Positions 17,720 through 26,993 of a stretch of DNA of 64,000 nucleotides are shown one piece after another; the stretch's first letter is position 1, and every line of letters starts with the position of its first letter. The notes under the pieces were generated by a model. That model worked only from the letters and a program-made list of their open reading frames with translations. It was not told the origin of the DNA and made no database searches. The position numbers and the translations under genes are program-made. The stretch is from Fictibacillus phosphorivorans (GTDB lineage Bacteria > Bacillota > Bacilli > Bacillales > Fictibacillaceae). The stretch is from positions 166,956 to 230,955 of the forward strand of contig NZ_LRFC01000034.1 of the NCBI RefSeq assembly GCF_001619875.1. The letters are read 5' to 3'.

Positions 17720-19123
17720 ATGAGCAAAATTCGTGAATCAGCTGAACAAATCGTCGAGGCTCTCGGTGGTAAAGAGAATATTTCAGCAGCAACGCACTGT
17801 GTTACGCGCCTTCGTCTCGCTCTTAAAGATGAAGGGAAAGTGGACGAAAAAGCGTTGGAGAACATTGACCTTGTAAAAGGATCATTCTCCACAAATGGAC
17901 AATATCAAGTCGTAATCGGTCAGGGTACAGTTGATAAAGTGTATAACGAGTTTATCGATATTACTGGAACAGGCCGAGCTTCGAAAGAAGACATCAAAGA
18001 CGAAGCAAGCAAGAAGCTTAATCCTCTTCAAAGAGCGATCAAAGCTCTTGCAGATATTTTTATTCCGATCCTTCCTGCTATCGTAACGGCAGGTTTATTG
18101 ATGGGGATCAACAACATTCTTACAGGTCCAGGAATCTTCTATGATGAGAAGTCTTTTATAGATGTTCATAAAAACTGGGCAGATCTAGCGGGTATCATTA
18201 ATTTGATCGCGAATACTGCGTTCGTATTTTTGCCAGGGCTGATCGGTTGGTCAGCGGTTAAGAAGTTTGGCGGAAGTCCGTTACTTGGTATCGTTCTTGG
18301 ATTGATGCTTGTCCATCCAGACCTTTTAAATGCTTGGGACTATGGGAAGACAAAAGAAATTCCAACATGGAACTTATTCGGTCTTCCGATTGAAAAAGTA
18401 GGTTACCAAGGTCAAGTACTGCCAGTATTGATTGCGTCCTATGTTCTGGCAAAAATAGAGCTTTTCTTGAAAAAACGTATTCCAGATGCACTTCAGCTTT
18501 TGTTAGTAGCACCAATCACACTACTCGTAACAGGATTTTTAGCATTTATCGTTATCGGACCAATAACTTTCACGATCGGTAATAGCATTACAGACTTCTT
18601 CGTATCGATCTTTGATAACTTTGCTTGGTTAGGCGGATTGATCTATGGCGGTTTCTATTCATTGCTCGTTGTAACAGGGATGCACCATACGTTCTTAGCT
18701 GTCGATCTGCAGCTTATTTCAAACACTGGCGGCACATTCTTATGGCCGATGCTAGCACTATCTAATATTGCTCAAGGTTCAGCAGCACTTGCTATGTTTG
18801 TTGCATCGCGTGACGAAAAGCTTAAAGGACTAGCTGGTACTTCAGCATTATCCGCTTATCTTGGAATCACAGAACCAGCAATGTTCGGGGTAAACTTACG
18901 CTTCCGATATCCGTTCATTTTCGCAATGATCGGTTCTGCGATTGCAGGTATTGTAATTACGATTGCGGGAGTTCGCGCTTCATCTATTGGGGTCGGCGGT
19001 ATTCCTGGTTTCCTTTCAATCTTGCCTGGCGGCTGGGGATCATTCTTTATCGGAATGGGAATTGCACTTGTCGTCCCATTTGTACTGACATACCTTTATG
19101 CAAAAGTAAAAAAAGCTAAGTAA
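17720..19123 (+). CDS. treP: PTS trehalose transporter subunit IIBC
   Basis: TreP imports trehalose as trehalose-6-phosphate. The 467-aa protein has the EIIB domain at residues 1-80 with the phosphorylated Cys27 (HCVTRLRLAL), and a glucose-superfamily EIIC with about ten helices from residue 110. The motif LGITEPAMFGVNLR lies in EIIC. There is no EIIA domain, so it must use another PTS protein. It is the first gene of treP-treA-treR. Confidence 0.93.
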   Translation: MSKIRESAEQIVEALGGKENISAATHCVTRLRLALKDEGKVDEKALENIDLVKGSFSTNGQYQVVIGQGTVDKVYNEFIDITGTGRASKEDIKDEASKKLNPLQRAIKALADIFIPILPAIVTAGLLMGINNILTGPGIFYDEKSFIDVHKNWADLAGIINLIANTAFVFLPGLIGWSAVKKFGGSPLLGIVLGLMLVHPDLLNAWDYGKTKEIPTWNLFGLPIEKVGYQGQVLPVLIASYVLAKIELFLKKRIPDALQLLLVAPITLLVTGFLAFIVIGPITFTIGNSITDFFVSIFDNFAWLGGLIYGGFYSLLVVTGMHHTFLAVDLQLISNTGGTFLWPMLALSNIAQGSAALAMFVASRDEKLKGLAGTSALSAYLGITEPAMFGVNLRFRYPFIFAMIGSAIAGIVITIAGVRASSIGVGGIPGFLSILPGGWGSFFIGMGIALVVPFVLTYLYAKVKKAK

Positions 19124-19135
19124 AACAAATTAACA

Positions 19136-19172
19136 AACAACCGGAGAGCACAATTTATTTCCGGTTGTTTTC
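19136..19172 (+). terminator. Hairpin between treP and treA
   Basis: AACAACCGG and CCGGTTGTT form a perfect 9-bp stem around a 16-nt loop, then TTTC. The T-run is short, so it is more likely a partial terminator or mRNA-stabilising hairpin than a full stop. Confidence 0.55.
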
Positions 19173-19204
19173 ATGATTACAACAATTTTATGGCGGTGAT
19201 AAAT

Positions 19205-20893
19205 ATGAAGAAAGAACCATGGTGGAAGCGCTCGGTCGTATATCAAATCTATCCAAAGAGTTTCAACGACACGACAGGGAACGGAACAGGAGATATTCAA
19301 GGAATCATCGATAAGCTTGATTACCTGAAGAGTTTAGGAGTAGACGTTTTATGGCTGACGCCAATCTATGATTCTCCACAGCGTGATAACGGCTATGATA
19401 TTCGTGACTACTATAAGATCTTTGAAGATTATGGAACGATGGAAGACTTTGATCGACTATTAGCAGAAGCCCATAAACGAGAACTGAAGATCATTATGGA
19501 TATTGTAGTGAATCATACAAGTACAGAACATGAATGGTTTCAATCATCACGTCTTTCTAAAGAGAATCCTTACCGTGACTTTTATATTTGGAAAAACCCT
19601 GTTGAAGATGGGGAACCGACAAACTGGGTATCAAAGTTTGGCGGATCGGCTTGGAAACTTGATGAGGAAACGGGTCAATATTATCTGCATCTCTTTGACG
19701 TAACTCAAGCAGATTTAAATTGGGAAAACACTGAGGTTCGTCAGAAGGTGTATGAAATGATGAACTATTGGTTTGAAAAAGGGGTAGATGGCTTCCGTCT
19801 GGATGTGATCAATCTTATTTCCAAGAATCAGGAGTTTCCGAACGACGATGGATCTGTAGCCCCTGGTGATGGACGTAAATTCTATACAGATGGACCGCGG
19901 GTTCACGAATATATGCAGGAGATGAACCGTGAAGTTTTCTCAAAATATGACGTTCTTACAGTAGGGGAAATGTCATCGACCACGATCGATAACTGTGTAA
20001 AGTATACAAACCCTGATAGTAATGAATTAAGCATGACATTTAACTTCCACCATTTAAAAGTGGATTACCCAAACGGTGAGAAGTGGAGTGTGGCTGATTT
20101 TGACTTCTTAAAGCTAAAAGAAATCTTGTCAACCTGGCAAGTTGAAATGCATAAGGGAGGAGGTTGGAACGCACTTTTCTGGTGTAATCACGATCAGCCG
20201 CGAATTGTTTCCCGCTATGGAGATGACGGGAAGTATCGTGTGGAATCAGCGAAAATGCTCGCAACAGCCATCCACATGATGCAAGGAACGCCTTATATCT
20301 ATCAAGGTGAAGAATTCGGAATGACGAATCCAAAGTTTGATTCTATTCACCAATATAGAGATGTTGAGTCGTTAAACATGTTCAGCCTTTTAAAAGAAGA
20401 AGGACGCAGTGAAGACGAGATCTTAGAAATTCTAAAACACAAATCACGTGACAATTCGCGTACGCCTGTGCAATGGGATGACAGTGTCAATGCTGGTTTC
20501 ACGTCAGGTGAACCCTGGATCCCAGTAGCTGAGAACTATAAAGAAATCAATGCAGAAGCTGCAGTTAACGATAAAGACTCCATTTTTTACCATTACAAAA
20601 AGTTAAATCAGCTTAGAAAAGATGTGGATGTCATAACATACGGAGATTACCAGCTGATTTTAGAAGAACACCCTGAGATCTTCGCATTTGTTCGTAACGC
20701 AGAGAATGGGGAGAAACTGCTAGTTGTTAACAACTTCTATGGGAAAGAAGCAGAATTTAATCTTCCAGAGGGTGTTGATGTTTCAGGACTTAATCCAAAT
20801 GTGCTGATCAGCAATTACGAGTCTCTGCCAGAAGATTTAACTTCATTTACATTAAGACCGTATGAATCTGTCGTTTTTCACTTAAAAAAATAA
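19205..20893 (+). CDS. treA: Trehalose-6-phosphate hydrolase
   Basis: This GH13 alpha-glucosidase (also called TreC) splits trehalose-6-phosphate into glucose and glucose-6-phosphate. The 562-aa sequence has DIVVNHTS, the nucleophile region DGFRLDVINLISK, the acid/base region VGEMSS and FWCNHDQPR. GGCGGTGAT before ATG 19205 sets the start; the in-frame ATG at 19190 lies within that ribosome site. Confidence 0.93.
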   Translation: MKKEPWWKRSVVYQIYPKSFNDTTGNGTGDIQGIIDKLDYLKSLGVDVLWLTPIYDSPQRDNGYDIRDYYKIFEDYGTMEDFDRLLAEAHKRELKIIMDIVVNHTSTEHEWFQSSRLSKENPYRDFYIWKNPVEDGEPTNWVSKFGGSAWKLDEETGQYYLHLFDVTQADLNWENTEVRQKVYEMMNYWFEKGVDGFRLDVINLISKNQEFPNDDGSVAPGDGRKFYTDGPRVHEYMQEMNREVFSKYDVLTVGEMSSTTIDNCVKYTNPDSNELSMTFNFHHLKVDYPNGEKWSVADFDFLKLKEILSTWQVEMHKGGGWNALFWCNHDQPRIVSRYGDDGKYRVESAKMLATAIHMMQGTPYIYQGEEFGMTNPKFDSIHQYRDVESLNMFSLLKEEGRSEDEILEILKHKSRDNSRTPVQWDDSVNAGFTSGEPWIPVAENYKEINAEAAVNDKDSIFYHYKKLNQLRKDVDVITYGDYQLILEEHPEIFAFVRNAENGEKLLVVNNFYGKEAEFNLPEGVDVSGLNPNVLISNYESLPEDLTSFTLRPYESVVFHLKK

Positions 20894-20916
20894 TGCTACA
20901 ATATACATGGTGAATA

Positions 20917-21636
20917 ATGATGCGAAAAAATAAATTTCAAGAAATCTATCAAGAACTATCAATTCAAATACAAGAAGGCAAGCTGCGTGCGAATACGCAG
21001 CTTCCTTCAGAACATGACCTTGCTGACCAATACGACACCTCAAGGGAAACAGTCAGAAAAGCACTCAATCTTTTATCGCAAAACGGATTTATCCAAAAGA
21101 TCCGTGGTAAAGGATCGATCGTCTTAGAAACAAATAAGTTCAGCTTTCCTGTTTCAGGTCTAGTAAGTTTTCAAGAGCTTTCAGTAACGATGGGGAAAAG
21201 CAGTGTAACGACGGTTCATGATTTTAGATTGATCGAACCGGATCAGTTTCTACAGCAGCAGTTGCAGACAGATTCAAACGAGTTGATATGGAAGGTTCTT
21301 CGTTCAAGGCAAATTGATGGCGAAACCATCATTTTGGACAAAGATTATTTTTTGAAAAAATACGTTTCAAAGCTTACAAAGGAAATTGCAGAGAAGTCCA
21401 TTTACGATTATCTGGAAAATGAGTTAGGACTGAAGATCAGTTTTGCGAAAAAAGAAATCGTAGTCGTTGATTGTACGGAAGAAGATAAGCGATTGCTGGA
21501 TCTAGGTGGGTTCGAACATATTGTAGTTGTAAAAAACTATGTGTATCTAGAGGACGCCAGCCTTTTTCAATACACAGAGTCACGACATCGATTAGATAAG
21601 TTCCGATTCGTAGATTTTGCGAGACGGGGAAGATAA
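20917..21636 (+). CDS. treR: Trehalose operon repressor TreR
   Basis: The 239-aa GntR-family (HutC subfamily) regulator has an N-terminal winged helix (LPSEHDLADQYDTSRETVRKAL, about residues 28-49) and a C-terminal UTRA effector domain. It should bind the operators at 17546 and 17577, with trehalose-6-phosphate as inducer. The ribosome site is weak (GGTGAATA). Start is ATGATG at 20917 or 20920. Confidence 0.92.
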   Translation: MMRKNKFQEIYQELSIQIQEGKLRANTQLPSEHDLADQYDTSRETVRKALNLLSQNGFIQKIRGKGSIVLETNKFSFPVSGLVSFQELSVTMGKSSVTTVHDFRLIEPDQFLQQQLQTDSNELIWKVLRSRQIDGETIILDKDYFLKKYVSKLTKEIAEKSIYDYLENELGLKISFAKKEIVVVDCTEEDKRLLDLGGFEHIVVVKNYVYLEDASLFQYTESRHRLDKFRFVDFARRGR

Positions 21637-21644
21637 TAAGGAAG

Positions 21645-21671
21645 GAGCAGGTCATGATGCCTGCTCTTTTT
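21645..21671 (+). terminator. Terminator of the tre operon
   Basis: GAGCAGG-TCATGATG-CCTGCTC forms a stem followed by TTTTTG. Confidence 0.8.
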
Positions 21672-21718
21672 GTCTTTTTAAAAGGCTATTTGCGTATTCA
21701 ATGGTTGCTTTTAAGAGT

Positions 21719-21848
21719 AGTTGATTTCCATTCCAGGTGCTTCGCTTTCCGCGGGGCAGGCGGTGAGCCACATTCGATCATTTCATTCTTAAGTGTCTCA
21801 CCTGTCCGCCTGTCCCGCAGGAGTCTCGCACCTTCCACTACAATCAAC
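21719..21848. repeat. 130-bp inverted-repeat element, copy 2
   Basis: Same orientation and structure as copy 1, from AGTTGATT to AATCAAC. It lies in the 500-nt gap between treR and the antiporter, which otherwise holds the terminator and the promoter at 22015. Confidence 0.85.
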
Positions 21849-22014
21849 CGTTCAGAGAAGAAATTAAAAAGATTCAAAAGCAACAACCTTTGAAAAAAGA
21901 GCCTTATAAAATAACAGTGAATTAATGTCACCAACAGGGTTGTCTTATCATTTAATCTGCTGGATTCAAATCCGACACCCTTCGCATTCTCTTCTTTAAT
22001 TTACCATGCTTGTG

Positions 22015-22043
22015 TTGACAGCTTCTGTAAAGTCCGTTATCAT
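22015..22043 (+). promoter_or_regulatory. SigA promoter of the NhaC-type gene
   Basis: TTGACA (22015-22020), a 17-nt spacer and TATCAT (22038-22043) lie about 90 nt before the start codon. Confidence 0.7.
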
Positions 22044-22135
22044 AATAAACAGTTACTAACATGCTTCAACGCATAAAAGCGTTTAAGTAAAACAGTAGAT
22101 TGATCTTATGATTAATACGAACGGAGAGATTCATC

Positions 22136-23536
22136 ATGAAAAGACAAATGACATTACCCGTGGCACTCGTTTTATTTGCAGCGATATTTGCTGTTATGTT
22201 TACGAGCCTTGTGTATATAAAAGTAGAACCTCATATCCCGTTGTTAGCCTGCTTAGTCTTGCTCGGAGCTATTGGCGCAGCGTTTGGAGCTTCGTGGAAA
22301 ACAATTGAGAAAGGAATTCTAAACGGAATTATCTCTGGCTTGCAACCCATTATGATTTTATTGACAGTTGGACTTGTCATTGCAAGCTGGATGTTAAGTG
22401 GAACAGTCCCAACGCTATTGTTTTACGGTATGGATATCATACAACCAGAGTGGTTCGCAGTAAGTGCACTATTCATTACCGTGATTGTTTCTTCATTTAC
22501 TGGAAGTTCTTTCACGACAGTTGGTACGGTTGGTGTAGCACTTATGGGGATAAGCCACGTGCTTGGCGTTAACCCGGCATTAGCAGCGGGTGCAATTGTA
22601 TCTGGTGCATGCTTTGGAGATAAGATGTCACCATTATCAGATTCGACGAACTTTGCACCTGGGGTTGTAGGAGTAAATATGTTTGAACACATCCGTCATA
22701 TGATGTGGACGACTGTTCCTGCATTTATCTTGACAGCTATCGCTTTCTTTTTACTTGGAGGAAGTGGCGGTAACGCAAATCTTCAAGAGATCAAAGAAAT
22801 TCAAACTGTGTTATCAAGTGAATTTCCGATTCATGCTTTAACCCTTGTGTCACCCATTATTGTTTTGGTTTTAGCTTTCCGCAAATTGCCGATCATTCCT
22901 ATCTTGCTAGCTGGAGTAATTGTTTCCATTGCCGTAGCCTTCTTTTTAGTACCTGATCTGACATTGCAAAAAGTGATCAATGTGATGCAAAACGGGTTAC
23001 AGGCTGAAACAGGGAACGCGACAGTAGATAGCATAGTCAACAAAGGCGGATTGATGTCTATGATGTGGTCGATCTCACTTGTTTTGGTGGCTCTAGCATT
23101 AGGTGGAGTCATTCAAGCACTTGGAATGTTCGATCTTTTATTTGGAGCTGTAAAAGACACAACACAAAAAGCAGGGAAATTGATTGCGACAACACTAGCT
23201 TCTTCTGTTGGTATCAATTTGCTTGCAGGTGAAATGTATCTTTCAATCCTTTTACCAGGACAGGCGTTAAAAGATGCTTATGTAAAATCGGGAGTCCCAT
23301 TAAAAAATTTATCTCGCACAGTAGAAGATGGCGGAACACTTGTTAATCCTCTCGTACCTTGGAGTGTAAGTGGTGCATTCTTCGCTTCAACTTTAGGAGT
23401 ATCCGTTGTTGAATATATCCCATTCGCTTTATTCTTATGGCTATCACCAATGTTTACGTTATTACTAGCGTTTACAGGCTGGAGTATCGGTCAAAGTAAA
23501 AGTGATGAAAGAAATAATGAACATGCAGCAGCTTGA
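22136..23536 (+). CDS. nhaC: NhaC family Na+/H+ antiporter
   Basis: The 466-aa protein has about 11-12 membrane helices and the NhaC-family segment GACFGDKMSPLSDSTNFAPG. Members exchange Na+ for H+; some relatives such as MleN exchange malate and lactate, so the substrate is not certain. CGGAGAG precedes the ATG. It is a single-gene unit with its own promoter and terminator. Confidence 0.8.
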   Translation: MKRQMTLPVALVLFAAIFAVMFTSLVYIKVEPHIPLLACLVLLGAIGAAFGASWKTIEKGILNGIISGLQPIMILLTVGLVIASWMLSGTVPTLLFYGMDIIQPEWFAVSALFITVIVSSFTGSSFTTVGTVGVALMGISHVLGVNPALAAGAIVSGACFGDKMSPLSDSTNFAPGVVGVNMFEHIRHMMWTTVPAFILTAIAFFLLGGSGGNANLQEIKEIQTVLSSEFPIHALTLVSPIIVLVLAFRKLPIIPILLAGVIVSIAVAFFLVPDLTLQKVINVMQNGLQAETGNATVDSIVNKGGLMSMMWSISLVLVALALGGVIQALGMFDLLFGAVKDTTQKAGKLIATTLASSVGINLLAGEMYLSILLPGQALKDAYVKSGVPLKNLSRTVEDGGTLVNPLVPWSVSGAFFASTLGVSVVEYIPFALFLWLSPMFTLLLAFTGWSIGQSKSDERNNEHAAA

Positions 23537-23544
23537 AGATGAAG

Positions 23545-23570
23545 AAGCGTCCTTAACAGGGCGCTTTTTT
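23545..23570 (+). terminator. Terminator of the NhaC-type gene
   Basis: AAGCGTCC-TTAACA-GGGCGCTT is followed by TTTT. Confidence 0.75.
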
Positions 23571-23573
23571 AGA

Positions 23574-23616
23574 TTGAAAAAATTATCAATTATTGTTATC
23601 ATTATCGATAACAATA
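23574..23616 (+). promoter_or_regulatory. Promoter and operator of the HTH regulator
   Basis: TTGAAA (23574-23579), a 17-nt spacer and TATCAT (23597-23602) form a promoter. TATTGTTATC-ATTATC-GATAACAATA (23591-23616) is a perfect 10-bp inverted repeat covering the -10. Its core GTTATC-N6-GATAAC recurs before psd. Autorepression is the natural reading. Confidence 0.7.
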
Positions 23617-23632
23617 ACAAAAGGATGATTTT

Positions 23633-24172
23633 ATGAAGCAGAAAAGTAGAGCGGATTTAATTTTACATCCTGTTCGCATGAAGATCATACAACATCTTGC
23701 AAAGGGTTCAGCTACCGTTTCTGAATTAAGAGAATGGATTTCAGATGTTCCGCAGGCTACATTATATCGGCATTTAAATGTACTTTATAAGAGTGAAATT
23801 ATTTTTGTATCGGATGAGCGGAAGGTTCGTGGAGCTGTTGAACGAACATATGCCCTTGACCAGAATACGGCTTATATTTCAGCAGAAGAAGCGGTTAATC
23901 TAACTAGAGAAGAACATATGAAAATGTTCATGACATTTATATCCAATATAACCGGAGAAGTAGAAGCTTATTTAAAAGGCGATACAAATCTAAGTACAGA
24001 TATCTTTGGGTATAATCAGTTAGATCTTTATTTAGACGAAGAAGAGTGGGAAGACTTAAGTAGTGGAATGCAGGAGTTAATCAGTAAATATGTATCCAAC
24101 CGGCCTTCTAAACAAAATAAAAAGGTAACCCTCGTACAGATGTTAATACCAGAACCAAAAGAGAAACAATAG
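23633..24172 (+). CDS. ArsR-like winged-helix regulator
   Basis: The 179-aa protein has an N-terminal winged-helix domain (about 8-85; HPVRMKIIQHL, then TLYRHLNVLYKSEI as recognition helix). An acidic helical C-terminal region (about 90-165) may sense a ligand. AAAGGATG precedes the ATG. It stands between two copies of an 18-bp operator, one over its own -10 and one before psd. The effector is unknown. Confidence 0.8.
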   Translation: MKQKSRADLILHPVRMKIIQHLAKGSATVSELREWISDVPQATLYRHLNVLYKSEIIFVSDERKVRGAVERTYALDQNTAYISAEEAVNLTREEHMKMFMTFISNITGEVEAYLKGDTNLSTDIFGYNQLDLYLDEEEWEDLSSGMQELISKYVSNRPSKQNKKVTLVQMLIPEPKEKQ

Positions 24173-24187
24173 AAAGGCTGATATATT

Positions 24188-24256
24188 TTGCAGAATGATT
24201 TATACTTTGCATATAATGTATTTCCAACATCAGGAACCGTTATCGAAAATGATAAC
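24188..24256 (+). promoter_or_regulatory. psd promoter with downstream operator
   Basis: TTGCAG (24188-24193), an 18-nt spacer and TATAAT (24212-24217) form a promoter. GTTATCGAAAATGATAAC (24239-24256) lies about 15-32 nt after the expected transcription start. Reversed, it differs from the operator at 23595-23612 at one base of 18. Confidence 0.7.
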
Positions 24257-24284
24257 ATTCATTTTAGTAGGGTAGGTGTTAGTA

Positions 24285-25070
24285 ATGAATATGACTCGTT
24301 TTTATAGAAATCTATTCGAATTGAACGGTCATCCAATCGTGGCACGTTCATTAAAAAAATTCGCTCAGTCCAAAGTAAGCAAGCCTTTAATCCCGCATTT
24401 TGTGAAATTGTATAAAATTAATATGAACGAAGCGACTCGCAAGCTTCATGAATATCGTTCACTTCATGACGTTTTCATACGTGATTTAAAGCTAGACGCT
24501 CGCCCGGTTACATCAGAAACGAATGCGTTTGTGAGTCCTTGTGACGGCGTTTTATCCGTTGTAGATGAACTTACAGCTGAAAGCCGCTTTACTGTAAAAG
24601 GACAAGAGTATACAGTTGCTGAACTTTTAGGTTCTGAAACAGAAGCAGAGAAATATTCTGGCGGACAAGTATTTGTTTTTTATTTAAGCCCTACAGATTA
24701 TCATCAAGTGCATGTTCCGGTAGACGCTGAAGTTGAGTCGGTATATACGCTTGGACGCGAAGCTGCACCAGTTAATGAACTAGGTCTTCGCCATGGAATA
24801 CGGCCTTTGACCCGCAATTACAGGCTGGTTTCTAAACTCAATGCTGCTGGTCAGCCACTTGCACATGTTATGGTAGGTGCGTTGAATGTTAATACCATTG
24901 AGCGAACAAATCATGAGCCTGTTGTGAAAAGAGGAGATTCGTATGGCTATTTCTCATTTGGTTCTACAGTCGTACTATGCATTCCAAAAGGAGCGTTAAA
25001 CTTCACAGGAAGAAAAGGATCAGTCAAAATGGGTGAGATCTTGGGGCAATGGATTCCAAAGGGAGTTTAA
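24285..25070 (+). CDS. psd: Phosphatidylserine decarboxylase
   Basis: Psd converts phosphatidylserine to phosphatidylethanolamine at the membrane. The 261-aa proenzyme has the self-cleavage motif FGST (Ser near 227), which becomes the pyruvoyl group, and YHQVHVPVDAEV upstream. GGTAGGTG before ATG 24285 sets the start. In B. subtilis psd is in an operon with pssA; here it stands alone behind an operator shared with the neighbouring regulator. Confidence 0.9.
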   Translation: MNMTRFYRNLFELNGHPIVARSLKKFAQSKVSKPLIPHFVKLYKINMNEATRKLHEYRSLHDVFIRDLKLDARPVTSETNAFVSPCDGVLSVVDELTAESRFTVKGQEYTVAELLGSETEAEKYSGGQVFVFYLSPTDYHQVHVPVDAEVESVYTLGREAAPVNELGLRHGIRPLTRNYRLVSKLNAAGQPLAHVMVGALNVNTIERTNHEPVVKRGDSYGYFSFGSTVVLCIPKGALNFTGRKGSVKMGEILGQWIPKGV

Positions 25071-25085
25071 TCAACATATTAAAAA

Positions 25086-25115
25086 AGAACACGCTTAGGC
25101 AGCGCGTTCTTTTTT
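25086..25115. terminator. Shared terminator of psd and fruA
   Basis: AGAAC-ACGC...GCGC-GTTCT is flanked by A and T runs on the two sides, so it can stop both strands. It overlaps the last codons of fruA. Confidence 0.75.
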
Positions 25116-26993
25116 GTCTTCTTGTACTTCTTTCTTTAATCCACCAGCGATAAGCGCAGTCACGATCGAACCGATCAGAATCGCTAATACATAAAGCAAT
25201 GGATTTCCATTCACGATCGGAATGACGAACGCTCCTCCGTGCGGGGCAGGAAGTCCGATGCCAAACACCATTGAAAGCGCCCCAGCTATAGCTGAGCCTG
25301 CGATTGCTGCAGGAATTACACGGCCAGGATCGGCTGCTGCAAATGGTATTGCACCCTCAGTAATGAATGAAGCTCCCATAATATAATTTGTTTTACCTGC
25401 TTCTCTTTCAGCTTTTGTATATTTCCTTTTAAAAATGGTAGTGGATAAAGCAAGCCCAAGTGGGGGAACCATTCCACCAGCCATGATCGCAGCATGTGGA
25501 GCAAAGTTACCGGCATCGATCATGGCAATCCCAAACGTGAAAGCTGCTTTATTGATAGGTCCACCCATATCGACCGCCATCATTCCGCCTAAAATCAAAC
25601 CAAGCAAGACAAGGTTTCCAGTACCCATTCCTTTTAACCAAACGGTTAATCCATCGTTCAATGCTTTTACAGGTTCAATGACAACGAACATCATGATGAG
25701 ACCGGTTAAAAGAATGCCAAACAGCGGATATAGAAGTACAGGTTTGATCCCTTCTAGCGAATTCGGCAAATTGCTGAAAATCTTTTTCAACCCAACTACA
25801 AGATAACCAGCTAAGAAACCAGCGATTAAGCCGCCTAAGAAACCAGCTCCACCTGTTGCTGCCATAAATCCTCCAACCATACCTGGTGCAAACCCAGGCC
25901 GATCAGCTATACTCATCGCGATAAATCCAGCCAGTACAGGAATCATAAGAGCAAAAGCGTTCCCGCCACCAATTGTACTAAGTGCTTCAGCAATCGGGTG
26001 ATAAGATGGATCATTCGGATCGGCTGCTTTTATGCCAAAGATAAATGAGATGGCGATTAAGATTCCGCCTCCAACAACAAAGGGAAGCATGTTGGAAACA
26101 CCGCTCATCAAGTGTTTATAAAATCCGCTTCTTCCGGGCCGGGCAGTCACTGTATCTTCGTCAGACGAAGATTTCCCAGTACTTTTGTAAATAGGTGCAT
26201 CTTGATTCAGTGCTTTTTGGATTAGTTCTTGAGGTTTTCTGATTCCTTGTGCAACTGGAACTTGAATGACATGCTTGCCGTTAAAGCGTTCCATGTCCAC
26301 CTGCTTATCTGCTGCGACGATAATTGCATCTGCTTCTTCAATGTCCTTTGAAGTAAGCTCATTCTTCACTCCGCTGGACCCGTTTGTTTCCACTTTAATG
26401 AAAACATCCATTTCCTTTGCTTTTGCTTTTAAAGCATCTGCGGCCATATACGTATGAGCGATTCCTGTTGGACATGCAGTAACAGCTAGAATTTTTTGTT
26501 TAGAAAAAGCAACGGGTTGCTCGTCATCTTTCTCCATCTCTTTTTCTTTTGCATCAATCGCTTGTAAGATTTCTTCAGCTGAACTCGCAGAGTCAAGTTT
26601 GGACCTGAACTCAGCATCCATTAAGAAGCTGGAAAGACGTGAAAGAGTGGCTAGATGATCGTTGTTAGCGCCTTCATAAGCGGCAATCATAAAGAATAAG
26701 TGTGCATTCTGACCATCTAGGGATTCATAATCAATCCCAGCTTGTGAGCGTCCGAAAGCGATGGCAGGTTCTCTGACCGCATTTGTTTTTGCGTGAGGAA
26801 TTGCGATTCCCTCACCAATGCCAGTAGTGCTCTGATTTTCTCTTGCTAGAATCGCCTTTTTGTATTCAATTTTATCATTGAGTTTCCCAGCAGATTCTAA
26901 TTTTTCAATAAGTTCGTCAATAACGGCTTCCTTGGATTGAGCTTCTAAAGACAGTAAGATCGTATTTTTTGTTAGTAGATCAGTGATTTTCAT
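25095..26993 (-). CDS. fruA: PTS fructose transporter subunit IIABC
   Basis: The 632-aa protein fuses EIIA (residues 1-150, His67 in GIAIPHAKT), EIIB (about 167-265, Cys174 in AVTACPTGIAHT) and EIIC (about 290-620, many helices). It imports fructose as fructose-1-phosphate. It overlaps fruK by 4 nt and is last in fruR-fruK-fruA. The order and fusion match Bacillus. Confidence 0.94.
   Translation of the reverse strand: MKITDLLTKNTILLSLEAQSKEAVIDELIEKLESAGKLNDKIEYKKAILARENQSTTGIGEGIAIPHAKTNAVREPAIAFGRSQAGIDYESLDGQNAHLFFMIAAYEGANNDHLATLSRLSSFLMDAEFRSKLDSASSAEEILQAIDAKEKEMEKDDEQPVAFSKQKILAVTACPTGIAHTYMAADALKAKAKEMDVFIKVETNGSSGVKNELTSKDIEEADAIIVAADKQVDMERFNGKHVIQVPVAQGIRKPQELIQKALNQDAPIYKSTGKSSSDEDTVTARPGRSGFYKHLMSGVSNMLPFVVGGGILIAISFIFGIKAADPNDPSYHPIAEALSTIGGGNAFALMIPVLAGFIAMSIADRPGFAPGMVGGFMAATGGAGFLGGLIAGFLAGYLVVGLKKIFSNLPNSLEGIKPVLLYPLFGILLTGLIMMFVVIEPVKALNDGLTVWLKGMGTGNLVLLGLILGGMMAVDMGGPINKAAFTFGIAMIDAGNFAPHAAIMAGGMVPPLGLALSTTIFKRKYTKAEREAGKTNYIMGASFITEGAIPFAAADPGRVIPAAIAGSAIAGALSMVFGIGLPAPHGGAFVIPIVNGNPLLYVLAILIGSIVTALIAGGLKKEVQEDKKERAA

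Noticed and set aside
23591..23616. Fur box
   Set aside because: ATTATC/GATAA hexamers are present, but the spacing (6-6-6 without the central base) differs from the 19-bp Fur box and no iron gene is near. A Fur-family site cannot be fully excluded.
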